From Planococcus sp. MER TA 32b (GTDB lineage Bacteria; Bacillota; Bacilli; Bacillales_A; Planococcaceae), in the NCBI GenBank assembly GCA_023715185.1, contig JAMCAN010000002.1:62001-126000 (forward strand): a DNA stretch of 64,000 bases, in the 5' to 3' direction. A program made the translations under genes and the position numbers. This document shows positions 1-7,959 of the stretch, piece by piece. A model generated the notes under the pieces. The model saw only the letters and a list, made by a program, of their open reading frames with translations. It had not been told where the DNA came from and searched no databases. Positions within the stretch are counted from its first letter, which is position 1; each line of letters starts with the position of its first letter.

Positions 1-47
1 CCTTTTCGGGGAAGACTTAAACATCCGCAGGGAGATGCAACAATCTC

Positions 48-302
48 CTAGCGGGAATTTGAATCATTATCCGCTTCACGGCGCTTGCTCCTGTAATCTT
101 CTTCCGTAATTTCTCCTTTGTCGTAACGGTCCTGCAGTTTGCGTTCTTCGTTGTTTGCAGGCAGTTCATCCACTTTTTGGGACCTTGGATTATTTTTCGC
201 CATGAAGAACCAATAGGCAATCAGTACACCGACAATCAATGCGCCGAGACCGGCCAACAGACGAAGCGGAACAGGAAAAGCTGCCATTAGTATGATGTCC
301 AT
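48..302 (-). CDS. Small membrane protein with SHOCT-like C-terminus
   Basis: An 84-residue protein. One hydrophobic helix (about residues 10-30) is followed by a charged tail containing LQDRYDKGEITEEDYRS, the pattern of the SHOCT (short C-terminal) oligomerisation motif. Function is unknown; SHOCT segments usually end membrane proteins and may mediate self-association. The ATG at 302 was chosen because AAAGGAGAG lies 8 bases upstream; the GTG 9 bases further out sits almost on the ribosome binding site. The gene stands alone and diverges from the SpoIID-like gene. Confidence 0.75.
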   Translation of the reverse strand: MDIILMAAFPVPLRLLAGLGALIVGVLIAYWFFMAKNNPRSQKVDELPANNEERKLQDRYDKGEITEEDYRSKRREADNDSNSR

Positions 303-311
303 GCATGCCAC

Positions 312-735
312 TCTCCTTTAGCTGTTTACTTCCATATTCATGTCTTTCCCTTTTTGGGGTGGAATACACCCGAACCCTTTTTAGACCAAGCCGTATTATG
401 CTGCAGCCAGACCGATAATGGCGGGAATATTAAGATTTTCCATTCTTGGCTCTGTATTTAATAAAAATGGATCCACTATTGGAAACTCTTTAGAAGACAA
501 AAAGGTAAATTTGTATTGGTTTTTATTCATTGTAACTTAAATGAAGTCTGAATATTATAAAAAAATAAAGATTAATGTCAAGGGTGGACAAAAAAATATC
601 TTTTAAAATATAAAAATAGCAAAATTAAATTGAAACTGAAATTAAATATCGAAATATAAATAAATTAATAAAAGGAAATATCGATTTTGAGCAGAATAAT
701 GTACTGGAGCAATAAAAATTTGATAAGAGAAGGGG
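312..735. other. AT-rich intergenic region, no gene seen
   Basis: About 420 bases separate the SHOCT gene from the divergent SpoIID-like gene. The part from about 530 is very AT-rich and should hold the promoter of the downstream gene. I saw no convincing ORF, RNA gene or repeat. Confidence 0.5.
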
Positions 736-744
736 TTGGATGAT

Positions 745-2322
745 TTGAGAGAGGTGTTCAGGTATTTTTTAATTGCAGCAATTGTAAGCGCTTTAGTTTT
801 GCAGGGCATTGGCGAAGTCAATGTTTCAGCACAGGAGCAAGAGCCGACAATCCGAATTGGTGTCGTGCCGACAGCGGAAAATCTCGTAATCGGTGCTGAA
901 GGGAAATTCAATGTAATCGATAAGGAAACTGGCGATGTACTTTTTGAGAACCTGCAAGGAACAGTGGAAGTGGAACTAGGCGGAACGGCAATTGTAAAAA
1001 CGAATTACCGCCTTCAGGCAGCTTCGACAACAAGTGAGAGCTTTAAAGAAGATTGGCTGCAGCGGGCTGAAGCTGCAGGATATGCAACTTATGTTGAAGA
1101 GTTCGGTGAGTTTGACCGTCTGCTGATCGGTGAATTCCCTGCAGATGCGGGATGGAGTGAACGTGCGGCATTCAAAGAGGAAATTATTGCTGCAGGTCTT
1201 GGCGGAAACGATGCTTACTGGCGTGTCGTCACTGTGGGGGAAGGGCAAAAAGCATTGAATGTGACAGCAGAAGGCAGGACGGTGACTGTTACGAATGCAG
1301 TGCAGGTTGTGGCGGCTTCCGAGCTTGTTTCGATCAATGGCAAACCTTACCGCGGTCTGGCGGAAGCCGGATTTAACAACTCAGGCACGATTGCGGGAAT
1401 CAATGAATTGAAGATGGAGGAATATCTGTACGGCGTAGTGCCGCATGAATTGCCGCCGAATCCTTACGGAGAACTGGAAGCTCAGAAATCGCAGGCTATT
1501 GCTGCGCGTACGTATGCTATGTCGAATATGGGGAAACGAAGCGCAGACGGCTATGATTTATTGCCGACTACTTCGGATCAGGTATATGGCGGATATGCTG
1601 CCGAACATCCGATTTCCATCCAGGCAATCAATGGCACTAAAGGAATTGTGGCAACTTACGATGGTGAACTGATAACTGCCGTTTATCATTCGACAAGCGG
1701 AGGAGCAACGGCAAATAATGAAGATGTCTGGAATTCCAGCGCGACTGATTATCTTCGCGGCACCCATGTAGCACAGAAAGGGAATTCATTGAAATACGTA
1801 CCTGCTCTTGATGTCTACAAGAATTCCGACGAAGGGGAATCATTGCGGAAAGTTAAAAAAGGCGATTTTGAGGCTGACTGGTCGAGGTATTACCGTTGGA
1901 ACTTTGAATGGACAGCTGAAGAAATGAGCGAAGTTCTAAGCCTTTACTATAATACGGAAGTCGGTGAAGTTTATGAAATCAATGTGCTCGAACGTTCCAG
2001 CTCGGGCCGTGTTGCGGAAATCGAGTTTGTAACAGAGAACGGCACTTTCTATGAATACAAAGACCGCATCCGTTGGGCGCTGCAATACATCAATGCTAAC
2101 GGAGATCCGGCAGTGCTCTTGAGTACATTGTTCATCATTGAACCTGTGACAGATGAATCGACCGGCAAGGTAACTGGTTTCAAAACGAACGGCGGCGGCT
2201 GGGGGCATGGCGTTGGAATGTCCCAGGTCGGTGCAGTCGGAATGGCAGAAGCCGGTTATACGTATGATGTCATTTTAAAACATTTTTACAAAGGCATTGA
2301 GTTGGAAACTCGCTATCAATAG
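745..2322 (+). CDS. Secreted SpoIID/LytB-domain protein
   Basis: A 525-residue protein with an N-terminal signal sequence (hydrophobic stretch residues 6-22, then SAQ). The C-terminal half is a SpoIID/LytB domain. It contains MEEYLYGVVPHELP, whose Glu aligns with the catalytic Glu of SpoIID, then SQAIAARTYA, STSGGATANNEDVW and a GHGVGMSQVGA block near the C-terminus. B. subtilis SpoIID is a lytic transglycosylase that leaves 1,6-anhydro-MurNAc ends. The N-terminal half is less conserved and resembles the SPOR-like segments of such proteins. TTG 745 fits the AGAAGGGG site 9 bases upstream better than TTG 736. It lies just upstream of a muropeptide recovery locus that includes AnmK, the kinase for anhydro-MurNAc, so it could act in the same process. 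Confidence 0.85.
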   Translation: MREVFRYFLIAAIVSALVLQGIGEVNVSAQEQEPTIRIGVVPTAENLVIGAEGKFNVIDKETGDVLFENLQGTVEVELGGTAIVKTNYRLQAASTTSESFKEDWLQRAEAAGYATYVEEFGEFDRLLIGEFPADAGWSERAAFKEEIIAAGLGGNDAYWRVVTVGEGQKALNVTAEGRTVTVTNAVQVVAASELVSINGKPYRGLAEAGFNNSGTIAGINELKMEEYLYGVVPHELPPNPYGELEAQKSQAIAARTYAMSNMGKRSADGYDLLPTTSDQVYGGYAAEHPISIQAINGTKGIVATYDGELITAVYHSTSGGATANNEDVWNSSATDYLRGTHVAQKGNSLKYVPALDVYKNSDEGESLRKVKKGDFEADWSRYYRWNFEWTAEEMSEVLSLYYNTEVGEVYEINVLERSSSGRVAEIEFVTENGTFYEYKDRIRWALQYINANGDPAVLLSTLFIIEPVTDESTGKVTGFKTNGGGWGHGVGMSQVGAVGMAEAGYTYDVILKHFYKGIELETRYQ

Positions 2323-2333
2323 ACTGCCGATAC

Positions 2334-2371
2334 ACGGTGCGGGAAATTTTCTTTTCCTGCATCGTGTTTTT
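2334..2371 (+). terminator. Rho-independent terminator
   Basis: A hairpin with arms 2334-2346 and 2353-2365 (two G-U pairs) is followed by a T-rich run. It ends transcription of the SpoIID-like gene, so that gene is not in the main transcript of the downstream operon. Confidence 0.75.
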
Positions 2372-2470
2372 ATTTTCCTGCTTAAAGTCTCCACCTGATC
2401 CTGAGAGTCGTTTTGAAGCGATGCTATAAATTGCTTTATGAAAAAATATAACGAAGTTTAAAAGAAAAGT

Positions 2471-2498
2471 TGAAATAATATTTCAAAAATTTATAATA
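2471..2498 (+). promoter_or_regulatory. Promoter with overlapping palindromic operator (MurR candidate)
   Basis: TTGAAA (2471-2476) and TATAAT (2493-2498), spaced by 16 bases, make a strong sigma-A promoter in front of the kinase gene. The perfect palindrome TTGAAATAATATTTCAA (2471-2487, 8-1-8) covers the -35 box. AT-rich GAAAT/ATTTC palindromes are typical of RpiR-family sites, and an RpiR/MurR-type regulator is encoded in the locus. The assignment to that regulator is inference. Confidence 0.7.
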
Positions 2499-2535
2499 AA
2501 CTAAGAGAATAGAAAAATGAGCGGAGGCGCTAATT

Positions 2536-3510
2536 ATGTATGTGTTGGGAATAGACGGTGGAGGTACGAAAACTTCTGGAGTGGTGGCAGATGAACAAGG
2601 TACCGTCTATATGCAGGCAAATGGGGGAAGCAGCAACCCGAATACGTTGACGCAAGAAAAATTTGAGGACGTTCTTTACAAGCTCCTGAATGATCTGCAA
2701 CAGCAAAATCCGGATGTTTTCTCGAAGCTGGATGTTTGTTTTGCCGGGATGTCCGGAGTGGGCGAAAGTGGACGTGATGCTGAATTTGCTGGACTTTTGA
2801 AAAGGAAGCTGCCTGAAAAGACGAAAGTCATTGTCAAAAATGACGCATACAATGCTTTGTATTCCGGTACACTCGGCAATCCGGGCATCGTGCAAATTGC
2901 AGGGACAGGCTCGATAACATTCGGAATCAATTACGAAGAAAAAAAAGCGCGTTGCGGTGGATGGGGTTATTTATTCGATGACGCGGGAAGCGGTTATTAT
3001 TTTGGAAAAGAAGGATTGCGGTCTGTCTTTGAATACGGCGATGGACGCGGACCGGCTACTGCGCTGACAGACAAGATACTCAGCCATTTCGGGATGTCCG
3101 ATATTGCGGATTTGATCGGCAGTATTTATGGAGACGAACATCCGCGTTCGATCATTGCAAAACTCTCTCCGATTGTAGTCGGGGCAGCTGAAGCAGGAGA
3201 CACAGTCGCGAAAGGGATCATCCGCACGGCATGCGAAGAAATGATGAAATGCATCGAAGCCTGCCACAGCAAACTATTTTCACCTGACCATCCAACAGTA
3301 ATCGTTCTGTCCGGAGGCGTATTCACGAATCCCACTCAATTTGTCTGCCGCCTGAATGAACAGTGTAAACAGACGCTGCCGAATGTCGTCTTCAGGGAAA
3401 CAAGGATGCCCCCTGTCGGAGGGGCCGTTATCGGCGGGATCAAAGCGCTTGGAATCGACAGCATAGACGAAACTTTTGCAGAACAGATGAATCGCCAAAT
3501 AAGGAAATGA
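2536..3510 (+). CDS. BadF/BadG-type amino-sugar (GlcNAc/MurNAc) kinase
   Basis: A 324-residue ASKHA-fold kinase. The phosphate-binding loop GIDGGGTKTSGVV is at the N-terminus, AGTGSITFG is at about residue 120, and VVLSGGVFTN is near residue 260. The family includes GlcNAc kinases and the dual-specificity MurNAc/GlcNAc kinase MurK of Clostridium. Placed first in an operon with NagZ, NamZ, MurQ and NagA, it most likely phosphorylates GlcNAc and perhaps MurNAc in the cytoplasm. That would replace the PTS phosphorylation done by MurP in B. subtilis. ATG 2536 follows GGAGG. Exact substrate preference cannot be read from sequence. Confidence 0.85.
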   Translation: MYVLGIDGGGTKTSGVVADEQGTVYMQANGGSSNPNTLTQEKFEDVLYKLLNDLQQQNPDVFSKLDVCFAGMSGVGESGRDAEFAGLLKRKLPEKTKVIVKNDAYNALYSGTLGNPGIVQIAGTGSITFGINYEEKKARCGGWGYLFDDAGSGYYFGKEGLRSVFEYGDGRGPATALTDKILSHFGMSDIADLIGSIYGDEHPRSIIAKLSPIVVGAAEAGDTVAKGIIRTACEEMMKCIEACHSKLFSPDHPTVIVLSGGVFTNPTQFVCRLNEQCKQTLPNVVFRETRMPPVGGAVIGGIKALGIDSIDETFAEQMNRQIRK

Positions 3511-3519
3511 GGAGATTGA

Positions 3520-4482
3520 GTGGAACTTCGGCCGTTAAGAGAATTCAGCACTCAAGAAATTATAGAATTATGGAACCTCGAAATCGGAAATGATTTTCCG
3601 ATGCAGGAAGCGTTATGGGAACAAAATACTTTTGGTGACCTGAATTTAATCGAAGAGGGATCGGTGGCGTTCACTGAGGATGGCAAACTGGCCGGTTTTA
3701 TTGCCGTTAAAAGTTTTCAGGAATTATCGGAAGCGATTATGCCGCAGGATATCGGATGGATCCAATGCCTGCTTGTGAAGAAAGAAATGCGCGGTCAAGG
3801 GCTTGGCAGCAGGATGCTGAAGCATGCGGAAGAATGTCTGGGACATAGGGGGATGAGGGAAATCAGGCTTGGACGCGACCCGTGGCATTATTTTCCGGGA
3901 ATCCCTGTTGAATACGAAGAAACTGTTCAGTGGTTCAAGGGCCAAGGTTACAGCCGGGATTCCATAGAAAGTGATCTGTTTCGCCGGGTGGAAGGGACAG
4001 CTCCATATGATTTGGTCAATTCAACTGGACATTTCCGCGTGCTGGAGCAGCAAGACCTTCCTGAGCTGCTGGATTTCCTGGAAGCTGCTTTTCCGGGGCG
4101 ATGGCATTATGAGGCATTGCATTATCTGGAGACGGGCGCCAGTGGACGGGAGTTTTTAGGATTATACATAGAAGGCACATTAAAAGGGTTTTGCCGCATC
4201 AACGATTCTGCTTCACCGTTAATTGCTCAAAATGTTTACTGGTCTTCACTGGTTGAGGGTGAATTGGCGGGAATCGGTCCACTTGGGATCGACCGGACTG
4301 CGCGCGGTAAAGGCTATGGGCTGGATTTGGTAAAAGCGGCAGCCAATGAATTGATGGCACGTGGCTCTGCTGCAATCGTCATCGATTGGACAGGGTTGAC
4401 TGCGTTTTATGAAAAACTTGGGTTCGCAGTATGGAAGCAGTATACAGCGATGTCAAAAAAGACTGCGAACAATAGGGAGTGA
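3520..4482 (+). CDS. Double GNAT-domain acetyltransferase
   Basis: 320 residues with two GNAT folds. The first acetyl-CoA loop is VKKEMRGQGLGSRML at about residue 87; the second is IDRTARGKGYGLDLV at about residue 250. GTG start with GGAG 5 bases upstream, 9 bases after the kinase stop. The substrate is unknown. The locus carries a second double-GNAT protein at 14560-15507, so N-acetylation of an amino sugar or of a released peptide is possible, but nothing in the sequence proves it. Confidence 0.8.
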   Translation: MELRPLREFSTQEIIELWNLEIGNDFPMQEALWEQNTFGDLNLIEEGSVAFTEDGKLAGFIAVKSFQELSEAIMPQDIGWIQCLLVKKEMRGQGLGSRMLKHAEECLGHRGMREIRLGRDPWHYFPGIPVEYEETVQWFKGQGYSRDSIESDLFRRVEGTAPYDLVNSTGHFRVLEQQDLPELLDFLEAAFPGRWHYEALHYLETGASGREFLGLYIEGTLKGFCRINDSASPLIAQNVYWSSLVEGELAGIGPLGIDRTARGKGYGLDLVKAAANELMARGSAAIVIDWTGLTAFYEKLGFAVWKQYTAMSKKTANNRE

Positions 4483-4486
4483 AAGC

Positions 4487-5539
4487 ATGAAGGGGTTGTT
4501 ACGGGAGTTTCTGCAAGGTGAAATCGACAAACAGGTGACGCCAGGTGCCATTATCCGGGTACGCCACAACGGCGAATTGATTATCGATGAAGCATTGGGA
4601 TCGACATCTTTGGAAGTTGAAGGGGTACCGGTAAGCGCCAGTACGGTCTACGACATGGCTTCGCTGACGAAAGTCATGGTGACGGTGCCGATACTTCTGC
4701 AATTGCTGGAAAAAGGGGAACTTTATCTGCATGACAGAGTGGCTTCTTTCATGCCGGAATTTGGTGCAAACGGCAAAGAGAACGTCCGGATTCGCCATTT
4801 GCTTACACATTCGTCCGGTCTGGCGGCGCACCGCCATTATTTTGCCGACCGGCTGACAAAACAGCAGGTTTACGAAGAAATCCATAAAGAACAGCTGGTG
4901 TACAAACCGGAAACGGAAGTCGTCTACAGCGATCTGGGATTCATTATGCTGATGGCAGTCATCGAGAAAGTCACCGGTCAAAAAATTGAAGATTACGCGG
5001 AGAGGCATCTCTTCGGCCCGCTGGGGATGCATGATACCAAATTCCTCCCGGATTTTGAAAAGTCCCGGTATGCGCCGACAGAATATCTGGACCATATCGG
5101 GGGGCATAAATACGGCATTGTCCATGATGACAATACGGAATTCATGGGTGGCATCAGCTGCCATGCCGGGTTATTTTCCACGATGGCTGATTTATCAGTG
5201 TTTACAAAGATGCTGGAAAATGACGGAATGCACGAAGGAAGGCAAATTTTGCATCCGCTTTGGCTGGATCAAGCGAGGCAGGATTTCACTCCCTTCAGCG
5301 AAGACGCGCGGGGGCTCGGCTTTGAACTGAAAGCGAGGGGAGCCGGTCCTGTCGGAGATTTGTTATCGGAAAAGACTTACGGGCACACAGGCTATACCGG
5401 CACAAGCTTCTATATTGATCCGCAGCGCCAATTGACGATCATGCTGCTGACCAACCGTGTCTATTTTGGCCGCAAAGATCCGATCATCCGGCTGCGGCCA
5501 AGATTGCACAATCTGATAGTCGCGAATCTGGAACAATGA
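4487..5539 (+). CDS. amiE: Beta-lactamase-fold serine hydrolase, AmiE-like muropeptide amidase
   Basis: 350 residues of the class C beta-lactamase/transpeptidase fold: SLTK nucleophile motif near residue 60, YSD as the YxN element near 145, and HTG near 300. B. subtilis AmiE (YbbE) of this fold releases peptides from MurNAc and is encoded with nagZ and the ybbC gene, as here. Unlike B. subtilis AmiE this protein has no signal peptide, so it should act in the cytoplasm. ATG 4487 lies 4 bases after the preceding stop; an upstream extension of the frame overlaps the previous gene and is rejected. A D-alanyl esterase or peptidase role is an alternative. Confidence 0.75.
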   Translation: MKGLLREFLQGEIDKQVTPGAIIRVRHNGELIIDEALGSTSLEVEGVPVSASTVYDMASLTKVMVTVPILLQLLEKGELYLHDRVASFMPEFGANGKENVRIRHLLTHSSGLAAHRHYFADRLTKQQVYEEIHKEQLVYKPETEVVYSDLGFIMLMAVIEKVTGQKIEDYAERHLFGPLGMHDTKFLPDFEKSRYAPTEYLDHIGGHKYGIVHDDNTEFMGGISCHAGLFSTMADLSVFTKMLENDGMHEGRQILHPLWLDQARQDFTPFSEDARGLGFELKARGAGPVGDLLSEKTYGHTGYTGTSFYIDPQRQLTIMLLTNRVYFGRKDPIIRLRPRLHNLIVANLEQ

Positions 5540-5557
5540 CGATAAGGAGGAGTTTAC

Positions 5558-6274
5558 ATGCATTTAATGATTGTAGGAGCCCATTGTGGTGACGGGGAAC
5601 TGCAGGCCGGGGCGATTGCCCATAAATATGCGCAGGCCGGCTATAAAGTGACTTTTCTTCATTTAACCGCAGGTGAAAAAGGAGCGCCTCCGCATCTTGA
5701 TCCGGAGGAATACCGCCAGCAGAAAATCGCTGAAGCGGAAAAAGCCGCTTCAGTTCTCGGTGGCACGAGTATTACACTCAAGCATCGGGATGCAGAACTT
5801 GAATTCACTGCGGAACTCGCTAAAGAAGTTGCCGTGATTTTCCGCAGGGAAAAGCCGGATTTCATCATCACCCATTGGGTCAACAGCATGCATCCGGACC
5901 ATGCCATCTGCCAGAAGCTGGTGCAGGATGCCTGGTTGAAAGCGTCGTTGCCTGGATTTGAACTGGACGGGTTGCCGCCTCATGGCATCCTCCGCGTTTT
6001 TCACAGCGAAAACTGGGAGGACATGGAAGGCTATGAGCCGGATATCTACGTCGATGTCACTGATTCCTTCGATGCTTATCTGGAAGCATTATCCTGTTAC
6101 TGGTTCATCATGAACTCGGGCAGTTTCCGTTATTACGATTATTATAAAGCGCTCGGCACGACCCGCGGCTGTCTCGGCCGTACCAAATACGCGCAGACTC
6201 TGCAGAATTCAAAAGGGCTGCATGTCCGACGGGAAGGGCATATTCCCGGATTTCCAACCACTGAAGGAGGCTGA
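5558..6274 (+). CDS. PIG-L (LmbE) family protein with altered active-site motif
   Basis: 238 residues of the PIG-L fold that includes zinc-dependent GlcNAc deacetylases such as BshB and MshB. The usual AHPDDxE motif reads AHCGDGE here, so the residue in the place of the catalytic Asp is Gly, while the metal-binding His and second Asp remain. The later HPDH element is intact (MHPDHAICQKLV). It sits between the AmiE-like gene and nagZ, with a TAAGGAGG site. Its substrate should be an amino sugar or muropeptide fragment, but whether it still deacetylates is open. Confidence 0.75.
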   Translation: MHLMIVGAHCGDGELQAGAIAHKYAQAGYKVTFLHLTAGEKGAPPHLDPEEYRQQKIAEAEKAASVLGGTSITLKHRDAELEFTAELAKEVAVIFRREKPDFIITHWVNSMHPDHAICQKLVQDAWLKASLPGFELDGLPPHGILRVFHSENWEDMEGYEPDIYVDVTDSFDAYLEALSCYWFIMNSGSFRYYDYYKALGTTRGCLGRTKYAQTLQNSKGLHVRREGHIPGFPTTEGG

Positions 6275-6276
6275 AC

Positions 6277-7848
6277 ATGACTTTACATAAAAAGGCCGGC
6301 CGTCTCATGATTGCCGGATTCAAAGGACGTACGATGTCCGAAGAAATAAAACACTTGATCCACACCTATCACATTGGCGGTGTCATCCTTTTCGGCCGCA
6401 ATATCGGGGCACCGGAAGAAATTTTGCATTTGACACGGTCGCTCCAAATGGAGGCGAAAGCGGCAGGCTATAAAGTGCCGCTGCTGATATCGATTGACCA
6501 GGAGAACGGCGTTGTCCGCCGGCTTGGCGAAGGCACCACGATCATTCCGGGTGCCATGCTGCTCGGCGCCGCGCAGGATCCGGCTTATTCCCGCAAGGCA
6601 GGAGAGCTGACAGGCAAGGAATTGAAAGCGCTTGGCATCAACTGGAATCTGGCTCCGGTCGTCGATATCAATAATAACCCGAAAAATCCGGTCATCGGCG
6701 TCCGTTCATTCGGTGAAGATCCACATAAAGTCAGCGAACTCGCAAAACAGTCGATGCTTGGCATGCAGGATGCCAAGGTGATGACGACGCTTAAGCATTT
6801 CCCTGGCCACGGGGACACCAGCGTCGACTCACACCTGGATCTTCCTGTCATCAGCCACGATCTTGAACGGCTGCACCAAGTGGAGTTAGTGCCATTTAAA
6901 AATTGCATCGCGGCTGGTGCGGATGCCATCATGAGTGCGCATGTCCACTTCCCGGCACTGGAGTCGGAAGCCGATCTTCCTGCCACTTTGTCCCGTTCAG
7001 TCATCACTGGGCTGCTGCGGGAAGAACTTGGCTTTGAAGGCGTCGTGACCACCGATTGTATGGAGATGGATGCGATTGCCAAAGGAATCGGTACGGTCAA
7101 CGGCTCGGTGAAAGCTGTCCAGGCGGGAGTCGATCTGGTTATGGTGTCGCATCTGCACGGCCTCCAGGAGCAGTCGATTCTGAAAATCGCTGAAGCAATC
7201 GAAAATGGTGAAATCGATGAAGTGCAAGTTGACCGTTCAATCGAACGAATCGACAGTATGATTGCGAACTACGTAACATGGCAGGAAATAGAAGCTGGCA
7301 GCAGTGTACCGGAATTCATGGGTTCTGCCGAACATTACGCTGACATGAAGGAAATATATGAACAAGGCATCACCTTGGCCGGCGGAACAGGCGGCAGCCC
7401 GATTGCGCATGACGACAAAGTATTGCTCGTTTATCCGCATAATGAATATGCGACGATGGTTGAAGACAAGCGTTATTCAACACTTGAAATGGCGAAACAA
7501 TTAAAAAATGTCCACGCTCATGTGGAAGTTATTGAAGTCGATCCGGCCTGTTACGAAGATCAGCAGCAGGAAACAGTGAGCCGGGCAAAGGAATTCGACA
7601 GGCTTGTCATCCTGACCCTCAATGCGGCAGCGCAGGAAAGTCAGCGGGATTTTGTCGGCAAACTCATAGGGACCGGTGTGCCAGCTGATGTTGTCGCAAT
7701 CCGCACACCATACGATGCAGCCGAATTTCCAGAGGCGAATCGGATTTATTGCACATACGAGTTCACCGCCGCGACATTTGAAACCATGGCGGAGGTCCTT
7801 GTCGGCAAAACAGAAATTCATGGCAAGCTGCCGGTGAAAATAGTTTGA
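6277..7848 (+). CDS. nagZ: Beta-N-acetylglucosaminidase, GH3 family
   Basis: 523-residue GH3 NagZ. It contains the catalytic-loop motif KHFPGHGDTSVDSHLDLP at about residues 167-184 and the nucleophile block VVTTDCMEMDAI near residue 252. The extra C-terminal domain is the one seen in Bacillales NagZ. It releases GlcNAc from GlcNAc-MurNAc and from muropeptides. No signal peptide is present, whereas the B. subtilis enzyme is exported and longer (642 residues), so this version looks cytoplasmic. The start is 3 bases after the PIG-L stop. Confidence 0.92.
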   Translation: MTLHKKAGRLMIAGFKGRTMSEEIKHLIHTYHIGGVILFGRNIGAPEEILHLTRSLQMEAKAAGYKVPLLISIDQENGVVRRLGEGTTIIPGAMLLGAAQDPAYSRKAGELTGKELKALGINWNLAPVVDINNNPKNPVIGVRSFGEDPHKVSELAKQSMLGMQDAKVMTTLKHFPGHGDTSVDSHLDLPVISHDLERLHQVELVPFKNCIAAGADAIMSAHVHFPALESEADLPATLSRSVITGLLREELGFEGVVTTDCMEMDAIAKGIGTVNGSVKAVQAGVDLVMVSHLHGLQEQSILKIAEAIENGEIDEVQVDRSIERIDSMIANYVTWQEIEAGSSVPEFMGSAEHYADMKEIYEQGITLAGGTGGSPIAHDDKVLLVYPHNEYATMVEDKRYSTLEMAKQLKNVHAHVEVIEVDPACYEDQQQETVSRAKEFDRLVILTLNAAAQESQRDFVGKLIGTGVPADVVAIRTPYDAAEFPEANRIYCTYEFTAATFETMAEVLVGKTEIHGKLPVKIV

Positions 7849-7909
7849 TTGATATTTATTTTTAATTTATATAAAAACTATTGATATTTAATTTTATAAA
7901 CGCTACTAT
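7849..7909 (+). promoter_or_regulatory. Promoter region of anmK with direct repeats
   Basis: TTGATA (7881-7886) and TACTAT (7904-7909) are spaced by 17 bases. The decamer TTGATATTTA occurs twice, at about 7850 and at 7881, as a 31-32-bp direct repeat, which could be regulator binding sites. This gap of about 110 bases suggests that anmK and the ABC genes have their own promoter. Confidence 0.5.
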
Positions 7910-7959
7910 ATGGTTAAGAGTTTTCGAACAATTCTGTCGCATCGGAAAGGCGTGGTTAT

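Noticed and set aside
396-443. Minus-strand 15-codon frame (starts MENLNIPA) upstream of the SpoIID-like gene
   Set aside because: No ribosome binding site and no terminator; too short to support.
2401-2450. CcpA (cre) site upstream of the muropeptide operon
   Set aside because: TTGAAGCGATGCTA resembles a cre site, but the spacing between TG and CG is one base short of the consensus.
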